Below are positions 9,065 to 17,547 of a stretch of DNA of 64,000 nt, piece by piece (the first letter of the stretch is position 1; the number at the start of each line of letters is the position of its first letter). Location of the stretch: NCBI GenBank assembly GCA_910574715.1, contig CAJTCH010000020.1, forward strand, positions 20,400 through 84,399, written 5' to 3'. A program made the position numbers and the translations under genes. Under the pieces are notes generated by a model. The model searched no databases. It worked only from the letters and a program-made list of their open reading frames with translations, and was not told the origin of the DNA. The stretch is from Lachnospiraceae bacterium. GTDB lineage: Bacteria; Bacillota; Clostridia; Lachnospirales; Lachnospiraceae.

Positions 9065-9104
9065 AAAAAAAGAGCAGAAAATGTTGAATTTTTCCGCTCT
9101 TTTT
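9065..9104 (-). terminator. Intrinsic terminator after the MalY-like gene
   Basis: Hairpin with arms AAAAAGAGC and GCTCTTTTT and a run of seven T on the minus strand, starting four bases past the stop of the aminotransferase-fold gene. The A/T runs on both sides allow it to act in both directions. Confidence 0.8.
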
Positions 9105-9108
9105 ATGA

Positions 9109-10263
9109 TTATGCAAATTTTGCTTTCAACTCTTCCAGCGCTTTCACAACCGTTGACCTCGGACAAGCCAGATTGAACCTTGCGAACCCGTCTCCAAGCT
9201 TCCCGAAGAAGTTCCCGTCATTTGACGCGATATGGCATTCCTTCAGCAGATAATCGTGAAGCTTCTCCGAAGGCATCCCTGTCTTACGGAAATCCACCCA
9301 CACCAGATAGGTCCCTTCCGGCTTGCACACAGTCAGAGAAGGAATCTCGCGTTTCACATAGTCTGTAAAATACTCCAGATTCCCGTCAATATAGCAGTTC
9401 AGCTCTGTCAGCCATTCCTCGGAATCATTGTACGCCGCCACAAGAGCCGCCTCTGCGAACGCATTATTCTCGGCCGCATGGGACCGCTCTGCGATCGCCT
9501 GATACTTCTCCCTCAATGCTTCATTGAAAATAAAGCAGTTGGCCACATGGATACTTGCCAGATTAAATGCCTTGGACGGAGATGTGCAGACAATACACCT
9601 GTTCCGAATCTCTTCTGACAAGGAAGAGATAAATGTATGCTCATACCCTTCCGAGATCAATTCACTGTGGATATCGTCTGAGATTATGTACAGATCATGT
9701 TTTATGCAAATATCTGCAAATGCCTGTAATTCTTCTCTTCTCCATACACGTCCCGACGGATTGTGCGGATTGCAGAAGATCACGGCCTTCGTCTTCCCGG
9801 TGATCCGGCTCTCAAAATCATCCAAGTCCATGGTATAATAACCGTCATCATTTTTCATCGGGCTTTCTACCAGAACGCGGTCATTATCATTTACGACCTT
9901 AAAGAACGGACCGTATACCGGCGTCATGATGATAATCTCGTCACCTGCTTCCGAGACCGCCTGCACCGCGAAGGACAATCCCATCACAACATTAGGCACA
10001 TAGCAGATTTCCTCTTTCTTTAACTCCAATCCGTGTCTCCTCTTCATCCAGTTTATGATCGATTCATAATACCGATCTGATAAAAACTGATATCCGAAGG
10101 CTCCCTGTCCGGCTATTCTCTGCAGGCTCTCCGTGATTGCCGGGGCAACTTCAAAATCCATATCGGCGATCCACATCGGCGTTACATCCGATGTTACAAA
10201 CGGCACATCCCATTTCACACAATTCGTTCCTCTTCGCTCAATACCTTCATCAAAATGATACAT
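9109..10263 (-). CDS. MalY/PatB-type PLP C-S lyase (cystathionine beta-lyase)
   Basis: 384 residues, the usual length of MalY/PatB fold-type I PLP enzymes, which cleave the C-S bond of cystathionine or cysteine to give a thiol, pyruvate and ammonia. Family features: the N-terminal FDEGIERRGTNCVKWD box, FCNPHNPSGRVW, SDDIHSEL, and SPSKAFNLAS with the PLP lysine at about residue 230. The gene sits 38 bp downstream of an L-cysteine desulfidase-like gene on the same strand, so the pair probably forms a sulfur amino-acid degradation operon. A true aminotransferase is a weaker alternative. A terminator follows directly. Confidence 0.88.
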   Translation of the reverse strand: MYHFDEGIERRGTNCVKWDVPFVTSDVTPMWIADMDFEVAPAITESLQRIAGQGAFGYQFLSDRYYESIINWMKRRHGLELKKEEICYVPNVVMGLSFAVQAVSEAGDEIIIMTPVYGPFFKVVNDNDRVLVESPMKNDDGYYTMDLDDFESRITGKTKAVIFCNPHNPSGRVWRREELQAFADICIKHDLYIISDDIHSELISEGYEHTFISSLSEEIRNRCIVCTSPSKAFNLASIHVANCFIFNEALREKYQAIAERSHAAENNAFAEAALVAAYNDSEEWLTELNCYIDGNLEYFTDYVKREIPSLTVCKPEGTYLVWVDFRKTGMPSEKLHDYLLKECHIASNDGNFFGKLGDGFARFNLACPRSTVVKALEELKAKFA

Positions 10264-10301
10264 CTCTAACCTCCAACATGATATTTATTCTGCCCGGAAT
10301 C

Positions 10302-11579
10302 TTATTCTCCGATCATCATCTTAATGATCTCTTCATTGGTCTCCCTCATGCCTTCCTTCCCGAGACGTCCGATATTCGTAATCGTAGCCTCCACACCGTC
10401 TGTCACGATCCCGTCTCCCGCGTAGAACTGCTGCCCTCTTAAGTACATATTGTACCCTAAGATCCCGGCATCTACAGACGCGGCGATCTTGGCTGCACAG
10501 GACGCCTTCGCCCCGTCGCACACCATACCGGATACGATCGCCAGTGCATTGACCACCGTATGTACCGCCTCTTCATAACCTCCTCCGCACAGATAAGCAA
10601 TTCCGGCTCCTGCCGCAGCTCCCGCGCTGACGGCTCCGCAGTACGCAGACAGCCTCCCGATCCCGGTCTTCTGGTGAATCGCTACAAGATTCGACAGTAC
10701 CAGCGCACGGTATGCCTTCTCCTGCCCACATTCCTTCTCCTTCGCATATTCCAGGACCGGCAGTGAACAGGTCATCCCCTGGTTCCCGCTTCCCGCGTTG
10801 ATGATAACCGGAAGCTCGCAGCCGTTCATACGGGCATCCGATCCCGCTGCCGCCATAGCCTTGGCCCTCGTCCTTACATCCGTCCCATAAGTATCCAGCA
10901 GCACACTTCCGATGTTCGCACCGTAATCGCCGCGCAGACCTTCCTTGGCAATGGCCGTATTATACTCGATCTGACGGTCGATCACTTCCTTTACATCCTG
11001 AATATCCACGGTATTGGCAAAATCCCAGATACTCTCCATATCCAGGAGACTCCTGTCTGTCAGCCCTTCCTCACTCTCGCCCTCTACAGGAACCGACATA
11101 AGCTTCTCGCCGTCCTTTTCGATCAGTACGATATTCGTATGATAGTTGGCGATGCGCACCTTCACATAAGAGTCTCCCTTGAATACGATCACGATAATGT
11201 CAAATGTGATACTGTTATCAATATGATCCACACTGACCGGTACCTTCTCAAGGAATTCCACCATCTGTCTGGTCTGTTCCTGGGAAACTTCTGCGATCAC
11301 TTCCAGCTCCCGCTCCGGTTTCCCGGCAATGATCCCCGCCGCCGCTGCCGCCGGTATCCCTTTCAGATGGTTGGTATTAGGAACGATCACGCTCTTGACA
11401 TTCTTAATGATGCTTCCGCTCGCCCCGATACTCACCTTATCCGGAATGCATCCTAAGACTTCCCTGGCCTTCGCCGCCGCATAAGCCAGGGCGATCGGCT
11501 CCGTACACCCCATGGCCGGAACCAGCTCCTCCTCTAAAATCTGAACATACGCCTGGTACTTTTCATCTGATTTTTGCAC
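10302..11579 (-). CDS. L-cysteine desulfidase / UPF0597 family
   Basis: 425 residues. The N-terminal AMGCTEPIALAYAAA box and C-terminal Cys-containing glycine-rich segments (YCGAVSAGAAAGAG, LCGGG, SGMVCDGAKASCAAK) mark the CyuA/YhaM (UPF0597) family. These are oxygen-sensitive iron-sulfur enzymes that break L-cysteine down to pyruvate, ammonia and sulfide. GSGNQGMTCSLPV is the other conserved block. It is the first gene of a two-gene operon with a MalY-type C-S lyase. Cytoplasmic. Serine dehydratase-like activity is the main alternative. Confidence 0.88.
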   Translation of the reverse strand: MQKSDEKYQAYVQILEEELVPAMGCTEPIALAYAAAKAREVLGCIPDKVSIGASGSIIKNVKSVIVPNTNHLKGIPAAAAAGIIAGKPERELEVIAEVSQEQTRQMVEFLEKVPVSVDHIDNSITFDIIVIVFKGDSYVKVRIANYHTNIVLIEKDGEKLMSVPVEGESEEGLTDRSLLDMESIWDFANTVDIQDVKEVIDRQIEYNTAIAKEGLRGDYGANIGSVLLDTYGTDVRTRAKAMAAAGSDARMNGCELPVIINAGSGNQGMTCSLPVLEYAKEKECGQEKAYRALVLSNLVAIHQKTGIGRLSAYCGAVSAGAAAGAGIAYLCGGGYEEAVHTVVNALAIVSGMVCDGAKASCAAKIAASVDAGILGYNMYLRGQQFYAGDGIVTDGVEATITNIGRLGKEGMRETNEEIIKMMIGE

Positions 11580-11769
11580 AATGCTCCTCCTCTGGCCTTT
11601 TCGACATTTTTCTTTATTATATGAAAATTCAAAAAAATTTTCAACTGTTTACAATCTACATTTCAAAATAATTAAAAGCTACCAATTTTGACTTTTCTCT
11701 CTTAGGCACTAAAAATAGCCATAGCTATCTCTTTGCAAAAATACATGTTCCCCTTTTTTCAAATCACTC

Positions 11770-11798
11770 TTGACACTTCCATTTTATTCCGCTAAAAT
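11770..11798 (+). promoter_or_regulatory. Promoter of the marR-ABC exporter operon
   Basis: TTGACA (11770-11775), 17-bp spacer, TAAAAT (11793-11798). The leader up to the MarR start repeats TCGAAC, which may be operator half-sites; no clean palindrome is visible. Confidence 0.75.
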
Positions 11799-11857
11799 AT
11801 GTTTTGTATCGAACAGTTTTACAGAGAACAATTCGCATTCGAACATTAGGAGGCCAT

Positions 11858-12352
11858 ATGAAAAGGCGGGAAGAAAAGATAGGTTTTGAGATACGGAGAC
11901 TTGACCACATGCTGGGCAGGAATATGCAGGCCCATGTAAGGGCGGCGGGAATCGACGAGGTCACGCTGATGCACGGATGGATCATCCGTTACCTGTATAC
12001 CAATCAAGACAAGGATGTATTTCAGAAGGATATCGAGCAGTATTTTTCCATTGGCAGGTCTACCGTCACGAACATTATACAGTTGATGGAGCGAAAGGGA
12101 TATATCGCCCGGGAATCCGTAGAACACGACGCCAGGCTTAAGAAAGTGGTATTGACGGAAAAGGGAATCCGCAATCAGGAGATGCTTGAAGATCTGGTCG
12201 AGAGTCTTGATACCAGGCTGGTGGACGGGATCACAGACGAGGAGTTATACGTATTCTACTCTGTGATTGAGAAATTAAAGAGGAATCTTACGAAACAGAT
12301 ATGCTCTGACGGCAGAAAGGAGGAATTTGATGATCCGAACTTTATTGAGTGA
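11858..12352 (+). CDS. MarR-family transcriptional regulator
   Basis: 164 residues with a winged-helix core: the helix-turn-helix region is about residues 50-75 (FQKDIEQYFSIGRSTVTNII) and the wing contains GYIARESVEHDARLKKVVLT, typical of MarR proteins. The ATG at 11858 has AGGAGG four bases upstream; an upstream in-frame ATG at 11804 lacks one. It overlaps the first ABC exporter gene by 23 bp, so it probably represses its own operon and responds to an export substrate. Confidence 0.9.
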   Translation: MKRREEKIGFEIRRLDHMLGRNMQAHVRAAGIDEVTLMHGWIIRYLYTNQDKDVFQKDIEQYFSIGRSTVTNIIQLMERKGYIARESVEHDARLKKVVLTEKGIRNQEMLEDLVESLDTRLVDGITDEELYVFYSVIEKLKRNLTKQICSDGRKEEFDDPNFIE

Positions 12353-14078
12353 AGTAAAAGAATATAAGAGAGCTTCGATTGCGACGCCGCTGTTCATGAT
12401 ACTGGAGGTACTGATGGAGATGACGATCCCTTTTCTGATGGCTTCGATCATAGACGACGGCGTTAACGCAGGGGACCTTGGACATATCTACAAGGTCGGC
12501 GGCATCATGGTTGCGGCGGCTGCTATCGGGCTGCTTGCCGGAATCGCGGGAGGGCGATACGGCGCGAAGGCTTCCGCCGGACTGGCGAAGAACCTTCGCG
12601 AGACGATGTTCAACCACATCCAGACATTTTCATTTGCCAACATCGATAAGTACAGCACGGCAGGCCTGGTAACGCGTCTCACAACGGATGTGACCAATGT
12701 ACAGAATGCTTACCAGATGACCCTGCGCATGTTTACCCGGGCGCCGGCAAGCCTTCTGTGCGCCATGATCATGGCGTTCCGCATCAACGCACGGCTGTCC
12801 AATATCTATCTTGCAGCCGTAGTGATCCTTGGAATTCTGCTGATGCTGATCATGCGCCATGCGACTCAGTATTTTCAGCAGGCATTTCCCAAATACGACG
12901 ACCTGAACGCATCTGTCCAGGAGAATGTCTCTGCGATCCGCGTAGTCAAGGCATATGTCCGTGAAGAACAGGAGACCGGCAAGTTCAAGAAGGCAAGCGA
13001 GAACATTTACCGGATATTCATGAAGGCAGAATGCAATCTGGTATATAACGCGCCGCTTATGCAGTTCACAGTCTATAGCTGTATCCTTCTGATCAGTTGG
13101 ATCGGAGCGAAGATGATCGTATCCTCTTCGCTGACCACGGGAGAGCTGATGAGCCTGCTTGCCTACTGTATGAACATCCTCATGAGTCTGATGATGCTGT
13201 CTATGGTGTTCGTTATGATATCCATGAGTACGGCGAGTATCAGGCGTATCTCAGAGGTACTCGGCGAGACCAGTGATATTAAGAATCCGTCCGAACCGAT
13301 CTATGAAGTGACAGACGGAAGTATCGAATTTCGCCACGTGGATTTTGCATACCGCAAGGACAGTGAGCGGCCGGTCCTTAAGGATATCAATCTTAAGATC
13401 TGCTCCGGGGAAGTGATCGGAATCATCGGCGGGACCGGAAGCGCCAAGACCAGTCTTGTGAACCTGATCAGCCGTCTCTACGATGTGACGGACGGAGAGA
13501 TTCTTGTCGGAGGACGCAATGTAAAGGAATATGACATGGAGGCTTTGCGAAATCAGGTGTCTGTAGTGCTTCAGAACAATGTACTGTTCTCCGGCTCTAT
13601 TCTTGATAATCTCAGATGGGGCGACGAAAATGCCACGGAGGAAATGTGCCGGGAAGCATGCCGCCAGGCGTGTGCGGATGAATTCATCCGGCAGCTTCCA
13701 AACGGGTATGAAACCTACATCGAACAGGGCGGAAGCAATGTATCCGGCGGCCAGAGACAACGGCTCTGTATTGCAAGAGCGCTCCTTAAAAAGCCGAAGA
13801 TCCTGATCTTAGACGACAGTACCAGCGCGGTGGATACGGCTACGGACGCAAAGATCCGCAAGGCCTTTTGCGAAGAGATCCCGGACACGACAAAGCTTAT
13901 TATTGCCCAGCGGATCACAAGCGTCAAGGATGCCGACCGCATTATCGTGATGGAAGAAGGCTGTGTGGACGGTTTCGGAACCCATGAAGAGCTACTTGCG
14001 GAAAATGCCATTTACCGCGAGGTCTATGAATCGCAGACCAACGGCGGCGGAGATTTTGATGAGAAGGCAGGTGAATAG
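12330..14078 (+). CDS. Multidrug-type ABC exporter, subunit 1
   Basis: 582 residues, a membrane domain then an ATPase domain. Walker A is atypical (GGTGSAKTS: Ala and Lys-Thr-Ser in place of GxGKST), the signature is VSGGQRQR and Walker B is ILILDDSTSAVD, with Asp after the Walker B aspartate where most ABC proteins have the catalytic Glu. This is the pattern of the degenerate-site partner in heterodimeric exporters. The ATG at 12330 has AAGGAGG six bases upstream; a TTG one codon earlier is unlikely. Regulated with the overlapping marR gene and the second subunit. Confidence 0.92.
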   Translation: MIRTLLSEVKEYKRASIATPLFMILEVLMEMTIPFLMASIIDDGVNAGDLGHIYKVGGIMVAAAAIGLLAGIAGGRYGAKASAGLAKNLRETMFNHIQTFSFANIDKYSTAGLVTRLTTDVTNVQNAYQMTLRMFTRAPASLLCAMIMAFRINARLSNIYLAAVVILGILLMLIMRHATQYFQQAFPKYDDLNASVQENVSAIRVVKAYVREEQETGKFKKASENIYRIFMKAECNLVYNAPLMQFTVYSCILLISWIGAKMIVSSSLTTGELMSLLAYCMNILMSLMMLSMVFVMISMSTASIRRISEVLGETSDIKNPSEPIYEVTDGSIEFRHVDFAYRKDSERPVLKDINLKICSGEVIGIIGGTGSAKTSLVNLISRLYDVTDGEILVGGRNVKEYDMEALRNQVSVVLQNNVLFSGSILDNLRWGDENATEEMCREACRQACADEFIRQLPNGYETYIEQGGSNVSGGQRQRLCIARALLKKPKILILDDSTSAVDTATDAKIRKAFCEEIPDTTKLIIAQRITSVKDADRIIVMEEGCVDGFGTHEELLAENAIYREVYESQTNGGGDFDEKAGE

Positions 14079-14080
14079 AT

Positions 14081-15985
14081 ATGCCGGGACCAATGAACAG
14101 GGGGCCGAGAGGAGTAAAGCCTCAGGTGAAAAACCCCATGAAGATATTTAAAAGACTGATGGGCTATGTGTTCCAGTATTATAAGCTTCATTACATAGCT
14201 GTGATCGCGCTGATATTCATAAGCGTGATCGCAAGTGTACAGGGCACTATGTTTATGAAGAATCTGATCGACGATTATATTACACCGTTTCTTCTGACGG
14301 ATACGCCGGATTTCACACCGCTGACCCGTGCGATCGCAAGGGTCGCAGCATTCTACGGTGTAGGGATCATCGCTACTTATGCGTACAACCGGATCATGGT
14401 AAATGTGACTCAGGGGACATTAAGATCCCTTCGGGATGATCTGTTTGCGCATATGGAACGGCTTCCCATCAAGTATTTTGACACCCATGCCCATGGGGAT
14501 ATTATGTCTGTCTATACCAACGATATAGATACCCTGCGCCAGATGATCAGCCAGAGTATTCCGCAGGTAGTCAGCAGCGCCATCACTATCGTCAGCGTGT
14601 TCATCAGTATGCTGATCTTAAATATACCGCTGACAGCAGTAACACTTCTGATGGTTGCCGTTATGATCTTAAGCTCCAAGGCTGCCGCCGGACGAAGCGG
14701 CAAATACTTCTTAGAACAGCAGGCGAACTTAGGAGCAGTCAATGGATATATCGAAGAGATGATGAACGGCCAGAAGGTGGTGAAGGTATTCTGCCACGAA
14801 GAAGAGAACAAGAAATCCTTCAAGGAACTGAACGACCGTCTGTATGTCAGTGCAGACCGCGCCAATACCTATGCCAATCTCTTAGGGCCGATCACCGCAC
14901 AGCTCGGCAATATCAGCTATGTAGTCTGTGCGATCGTAGGCGGAGCGCTTGCCCTGAACCATGTGGGCGGATTCACCCTTGGCGGGCTTGCAAGCTTCCT
15001 GACCTTCAATAAGAGCTTCAGCATGCCGATCAATCAGGTAAGCCAGCAGTTGAATGCGGTGGTGATGGCGATGGCCGGGGCGCAGCGTGTCTTTGAGATG
15101 TTGGATGAGGAGGCAGAGCAGGATCAGGGATATGTGACGCTGGTCAATGCTGTTGAGGAGAACGGACATTTGACAGAGAGCGACACGCGAACCGGAAGAT
15201 GGGCTTGGAAGCATACCCACCAGGCGGACGGCAGTATCGACTATGTAGAAGTACGGGGTGATGTGGTATTCAACGGAGTAGATTTTGGTTATAACAACGA
15301 CAAGATCGTACTCCATGACGTGAAACTCTTCGCCGAACCGGGACAGAAGATCGCATTCGTCGGCTCTACCGGCGCCGGCAAGACAACGATCACGAACCTG
15401 ATCAACCGATTCTACGATATTCAAGACGGGAAGATCCGCTACGACGGCATCAACATCAACAAGATCAGAAAATCCGACCTGCGCCGTTCTCTTGGTATCG
15501 TACTCCAGGATACCCATCTGTTCACCGGAACCGTGATGGAAAATATCCGTTTCGGCAAATTAGATGCGACGGACGAGGAAGTGATCGCAGCGGCAAAGCT
15601 TGCCAATGCGGACGGATTCATCCGAAGGCTTCCCAATGGGTATGACACCATGCTGACCGGTGACGGAGCAAACCTAAGCCAGGGACAGAGACAGCTTCTT
15701 GCGATCGCCCGCGCCGCGGTAGCTGATCCACCGGTGCTGATCCTGGATGAAGCGACAAGCTCTATCGATACCAGAACCGAACGGATCGTACAGGACGGTA
15801 TGGATAAGCTGATGAATGGCAGGACTACCTTTGTGATCGCCCATAGGCTGTCGACAGTGCGCAATTCAGATTGTATCATGGTGCTGGAACAGGGACGGAT
15901 CATTGAGAGGGGAACGCATGAACAGTTGATCGAAGAGAAAGGGAAATATTATCAATTGTATACCGGGAATGCGATCAGTGCTTAA
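14081..15985 (+). CDS. Multidrug-type ABC exporter, subunit 2
   Basis: 634 residues. An N-terminal Pro/Arg-rich tail precedes the membrane domain. Walker A GSTGAGKTT, signature LSQGQRQL, Walker B VLILDEATSSID with the catalytic Glu, and H-loop VIAHRLST are all intact, so this subunit supplies the hydrolysis-competent Walker B while the partner's SGGQ signature completes that site. A linker of roughly 50 residues between the membrane and ATPase domains (about residues 350-400) is longer than in subunit 1. It starts two bases after the stop of subunit 1. Confidence 0.92.
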   Translation: MPGPMNRGPRGVKPQVKNPMKIFKRLMGYVFQYYKLHYIAVIALIFISVIASVQGTMFMKNLIDDYITPFLLTDTPDFTPLTRAIARVAAFYGVGIIATYAYNRIMVNVTQGTLRSLRDDLFAHMERLPIKYFDTHAHGDIMSVYTNDIDTLRQMISQSIPQVVSSAITIVSVFISMLILNIPLTAVTLLMVAVMILSSKAAAGRSGKYFLEQQANLGAVNGYIEEMMNGQKVVKVFCHEEENKKSFKELNDRLYVSADRANTYANLLGPITAQLGNISYVVCAIVGGALALNHVGGFTLGGLASFLTFNKSFSMPINQVSQQLNAVVMAMAGAQRVFEMLDEEAEQDQGYVTLVNAVEENGHLTESDTRTGRWAWKHTHQADGSIDYVEVRGDVVFNGVDFGYNNDKIVLHDVKLFAEPGQKIAFVGSTGAGKTTITNLINRFYDIQDGKIRYDGININKIRKSDLRRSLGIVLQDTHLFTGTVMENIRFGKLDATDEEVIAAAKLANADGFIRRLPNGYDTMLTGDGANLSQGQRQLLAIARAAVADPPVLILDEATSSIDTRTERIVQDGMDKLMNGRTTFVIAHRLSTVRNSDCIMVLEQGRIIERGTHEQLIEEKGKYYQLYTGNAISA

Positions 15986-16084
15986 TATATCTTATGTTTT
16001 TGTCGATATTGATTGATATCAGATAAGAATATGTATCTTGTTTGATGCCAGATAATGATAAATTTTTAGAGCATCAAAAGTATA

Positions 16085-16113
16085 TTGAAAAAGATTTCTG
16101 CATATGCTATAAT
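16085..16113 (+). promoter_or_regulatory. Promoter of the antitoxin RNA
   Basis: TTGAAA (16085-16090), 17-bp spacer, TATAAT (16108-16113), an almost ideal sigma-A promoter with no coding frame behind it, pointing into the short transcript described next. Confidence 0.75.
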
Positions 16114-16119
16114 GCCTAT

Positions 16120-16207
16120 AGGCAAAAAGATGTAAGAAGTCCACGTTGACGAAGAAATGAATCCCTCGACCGTACTGCAATACAGTCGAAGGATTCTTCT
16201 TTTCTTT
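16120..16207 (+). ncRNA. Antitoxin RNA of an Fst-like type I system
   Basis: A predicted transcript of about 88 nt between a strong promoter and an intrinsic terminator, without an open frame. Its 15-base segment AAAAAGATGTAAGAA (16124-16138) and downstream TTGAC (16146-16150) recur at 16309-16323 and 16333-16337. There they are the complement of the toxin mRNA around its start codon and codons 4-9. The RNA can therefore pair in trans with the toxin translation start, and both RNAs also overlap tail to tail at the shared terminator. This is the layout of par/RNA II of the enterococcal Fst system. Confidence 0.7.
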
Positions 16208-16208
16208 T
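16159..16208 (+). terminator. Terminator shared by toxin and antitoxin RNAs
   Basis: Stem GAATCCcTCGAC / GTCGAaGGATTC (16159-16196) followed by TTCTTTTCTTTT on the plus strand. Transcripts converge here, so it may end both. Confidence 0.75.
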
Positions 16209-16231
16209 ATAGTGGCAAAGCACCCACTAGG

Positions 16232-16333
16232 CTAACTGTTGCCCTTGTCGTCACCGTCTAACCATTTGATGATGTAGTGGCAAGCTACACCGCCCAGAAC
16301 GGCGAGTAAAAAAGATGTAAGAAATTCCAACAT
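16232..16333 (-). CDS. Fst-like type I toxin, 33 residues
   Basis: A 33-residue peptide beginning MLEFLTSFLLAVLGG and ending IIKWLDGDDKGNS: one hydrophobic membrane segment, then a charged tail with WLDxDD, the same size and plan as Fst/Ldr-type toxins (family examples end in a similar LDxxDD tail). A GGGAGGAGG site lies close before the ATG. Expected to insert in the membrane and be kept silent by the antisense RNA at 16120. The gene sits in a small accessory patch with a MITE and gene relics, so it may be a horizontally gained addiction module. Confidence 0.75.
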   Translation of the reverse strand: MLEFLTSFLLAVLGGVACHYIIKWLDGDDKGNS

Positions 16334-16334
16334 T

Positions 16335-16370
16335 GACACCTCCTCCCTGTTGCGGGTGTCGGTGAGCAAC
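16335..16370 (-). promoter_or_regulatory. 5' hairpins that hide the toxin ribosome site
   Basis: In the toxin leader GACACC/GGTGTC (16335-16360) encloses the Shine-Dalgarno sequence, and an overlapping alternative pair GTTGC/GCAAC spans 16349-16370. Sequestered ribosome sites of this kind are known for Fst-type toxin mRNAs. Confidence 0.6.
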
Positions 16371-16376
16371 AAAAAA

Positions 16377-16405
16377 ATTATACCATATTATTTACCGATA
16401 GGCAA
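16377..16405 (-). promoter_or_regulatory. Promoter of the toxin mRNA
   Basis: On the minus strand TTGCCT (16400-16405), 17-bp spacer, TATAAT (16377-16382); the predicted start is about 16370. Confidence 0.7.
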
Positions 16406-16451
16406 AAAGAAATCACAAGTCTATTTGTAAAATATTATACGGGATGGGACT

Positions 16452-16863
16452 ATGGCACAGCTATACCAGATAGGCACACCTTACATTATTGGCAGTTATT
16501 CTATGGATATGATGGCATGGAATGATCTCGACATTGATATCGAAAACCATGCTATGTCAATCGGCAGATTTATCATAGGTATAAAACAGGAGCTCTTAAA
16601 ACGCGGGCTGTATGGCTTCTATCAATATTCCAGTATGGATGTTTACCGGTAACAGTTCAGACAGGTCTGCGCATTCACTGCGCTGACCGTGTCATAGAGT
16701 AGAGCCTGAAAGCATACGGCCCATCGCGAAGCGATTTTTAATGGCCGGATGCCTGTAACAGTGAAGGTATCTGAACTGTTACGTTTACCGCGCCGTACTG
16801 GAACAAGGAATTACAGACACAGACGAACTTCTTGAACGCTATGTTAAAACTATGAATTATCTA
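16452..16863 (+). pseudogene. Nucleotidyltransferase-like relic split by a MITE
   Basis: The frame opens with LYQIGTPYIIGSYSMD and WNDLDIDIE, which resembles the GS...DxD nucleotidyl-transfer core. It reaches Arg-66 and is then interrupted by a 134-bp element. Removing the element and one copy of its 8-bp duplication joins MDVYR to AVLEQGITDTDELLERYVKT and a stop, giving one clean frame of about 91 residues. Relatives of this kind are, to my knowledge, roughly twice that length, so the gene had probably lost its middle before the insertion. Only a weak GGGATGGG precedes the ATG. Confidence 0.65.
16649..16782. mobile_element. 134-bp MITE-like element with 8-bp target duplication
   Basis: The ends are perfect 13-bp inverted repeats (GTAACAGTTCAGA at 16649-16661, its complement at 16770-16782). 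The element is flanked by direct repeats GTTTACCG (16641-16648 and 16783-16790). It codes for nothing and contains an internal hairpin around GGCCCATCGC / GCGATTTTTAATGGCC. Excision of element plus one flank restores a reading frame, which shows it is a real insertion. A related sequence lies at 5432. Confidence 0.85.
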
Positions 16864-16873
16864 TAAACAACAT

Positions 16874-16915
16874 GTAAAGACGGATACCAATCTCTTCATT
16901 GATATCCGCCTTTAC
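16874..16915. terminator. Terminator hairpin between convergent units
   Basis: Stem GTAAAG(A)CGGATA / TATCCG(C)CTTTAC with a 12-base loop just after the relic gene's stop. T-tracts are short, so strength is uncertain. It may also end the minus-strand unit that starts near 17178. Confidence 0.5.
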
Positions 16916-17213
16916 TCTGATCCTTCAATCATTCTTTTTTTACCTCTTTCTTCTTCGGTTCCAGTTCCTTGATGCTCTACCAATTCACTGCCCGATACTG
17001 GTATTTTGTGAAAAAGTTTAAGTTCTTGGCGGTCCGTACCTCCTTTTCATAAACTCTTCGACTCCTGATATTCAGCGCCTTCTCTCAGGAATCTTCTCTC
17101 AACACTTGTGCTGATGGTAAATAACAATTCATTACTTACAGCTCGCGTCTGTCTTGTAATGCAGTTTTGTTATTTGTTAAATATAAAATATCACACTTGT
17201 CTTTATTTGTCAA
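16916..17213 (-). other. Orphan promoter and degenerate reading frame
   Basis: A strong minus-strand promoter (TTGACA 17208-17213, 17-bp spacer, TATTTT 17185-17190) drives a region with no intact gene. One frame reads EKALNIRSRRVYEKEVRT then KYQYRAVNW, hits TAG, and continues SIKELEPKKKEVKKE before another stop. A short 10-codon frame (ATG at 17048) has a weak site. I do not recognise the protein. It could be a decayed gene or a leader. The stretch 17214-17310 is very AT-rich and otherwise empty. Confidence 0.35.
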
Positions 17214-17314
17214 TATATTTTTTGTAATTTTGTCAATTTTTCTTTTGTTGTATGTATATTTATTATTTTAATTATATTTTTCAGTTTTTACAGCAGCTCT
17301 CACGGCAAAAAGAA

Positions 17315-17354
17315 AAGGTGTAAAGCCCATACTGAGATAGAGACTTTGCACCTT
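17315..17354 (-). terminator. Intrinsic terminator of the 61-residue gene
   Basis: Arms AAGGTGCAAAG / CTTTACACCTT on the minus strand followed by TTCTTTTT, placed a few bases after the stop at 17362. Confidence 0.8.
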
Positions 17355-17361
17355 ATAATCA

Positions 17362-17547
17362 TTATTCTTTAATCACATCAAGTTCAGCAAGATTAATTCC
17401 TGACGCCGTCAGAATAACTTTTAACTCAATATAGCGTCCCCGGATTTCTTTATAAACTGCTGAATCCTTATTATCAATTAAAAGCATATATTTTTGGACT
17501 CTTGCAAATTCTTCTACTGATATTTTCATCATCTCTTTTTCAGTCAT
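17362..17547 (-). CDS. Small protein of unknown function
   Basis: 61 residues, highly charged, mostly helical in appearance (MTEKEMMKISVEEFARVQKY...), no membrane segment. AAGGTGGTGAAG lies just before the ATG and a good terminator follows, so it is likely expressed. I recognise no family. It stands alone at the edge of the accessory patch, upstream (on its strand) of the AT-rich spacer. Confidence 0.6.
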   Translation of the reverse strand: MTEKEMMKISVEEFARVQKYMLLIDNKDSAVYKEIRGRYIELKVILTASGINLAELDVIKE

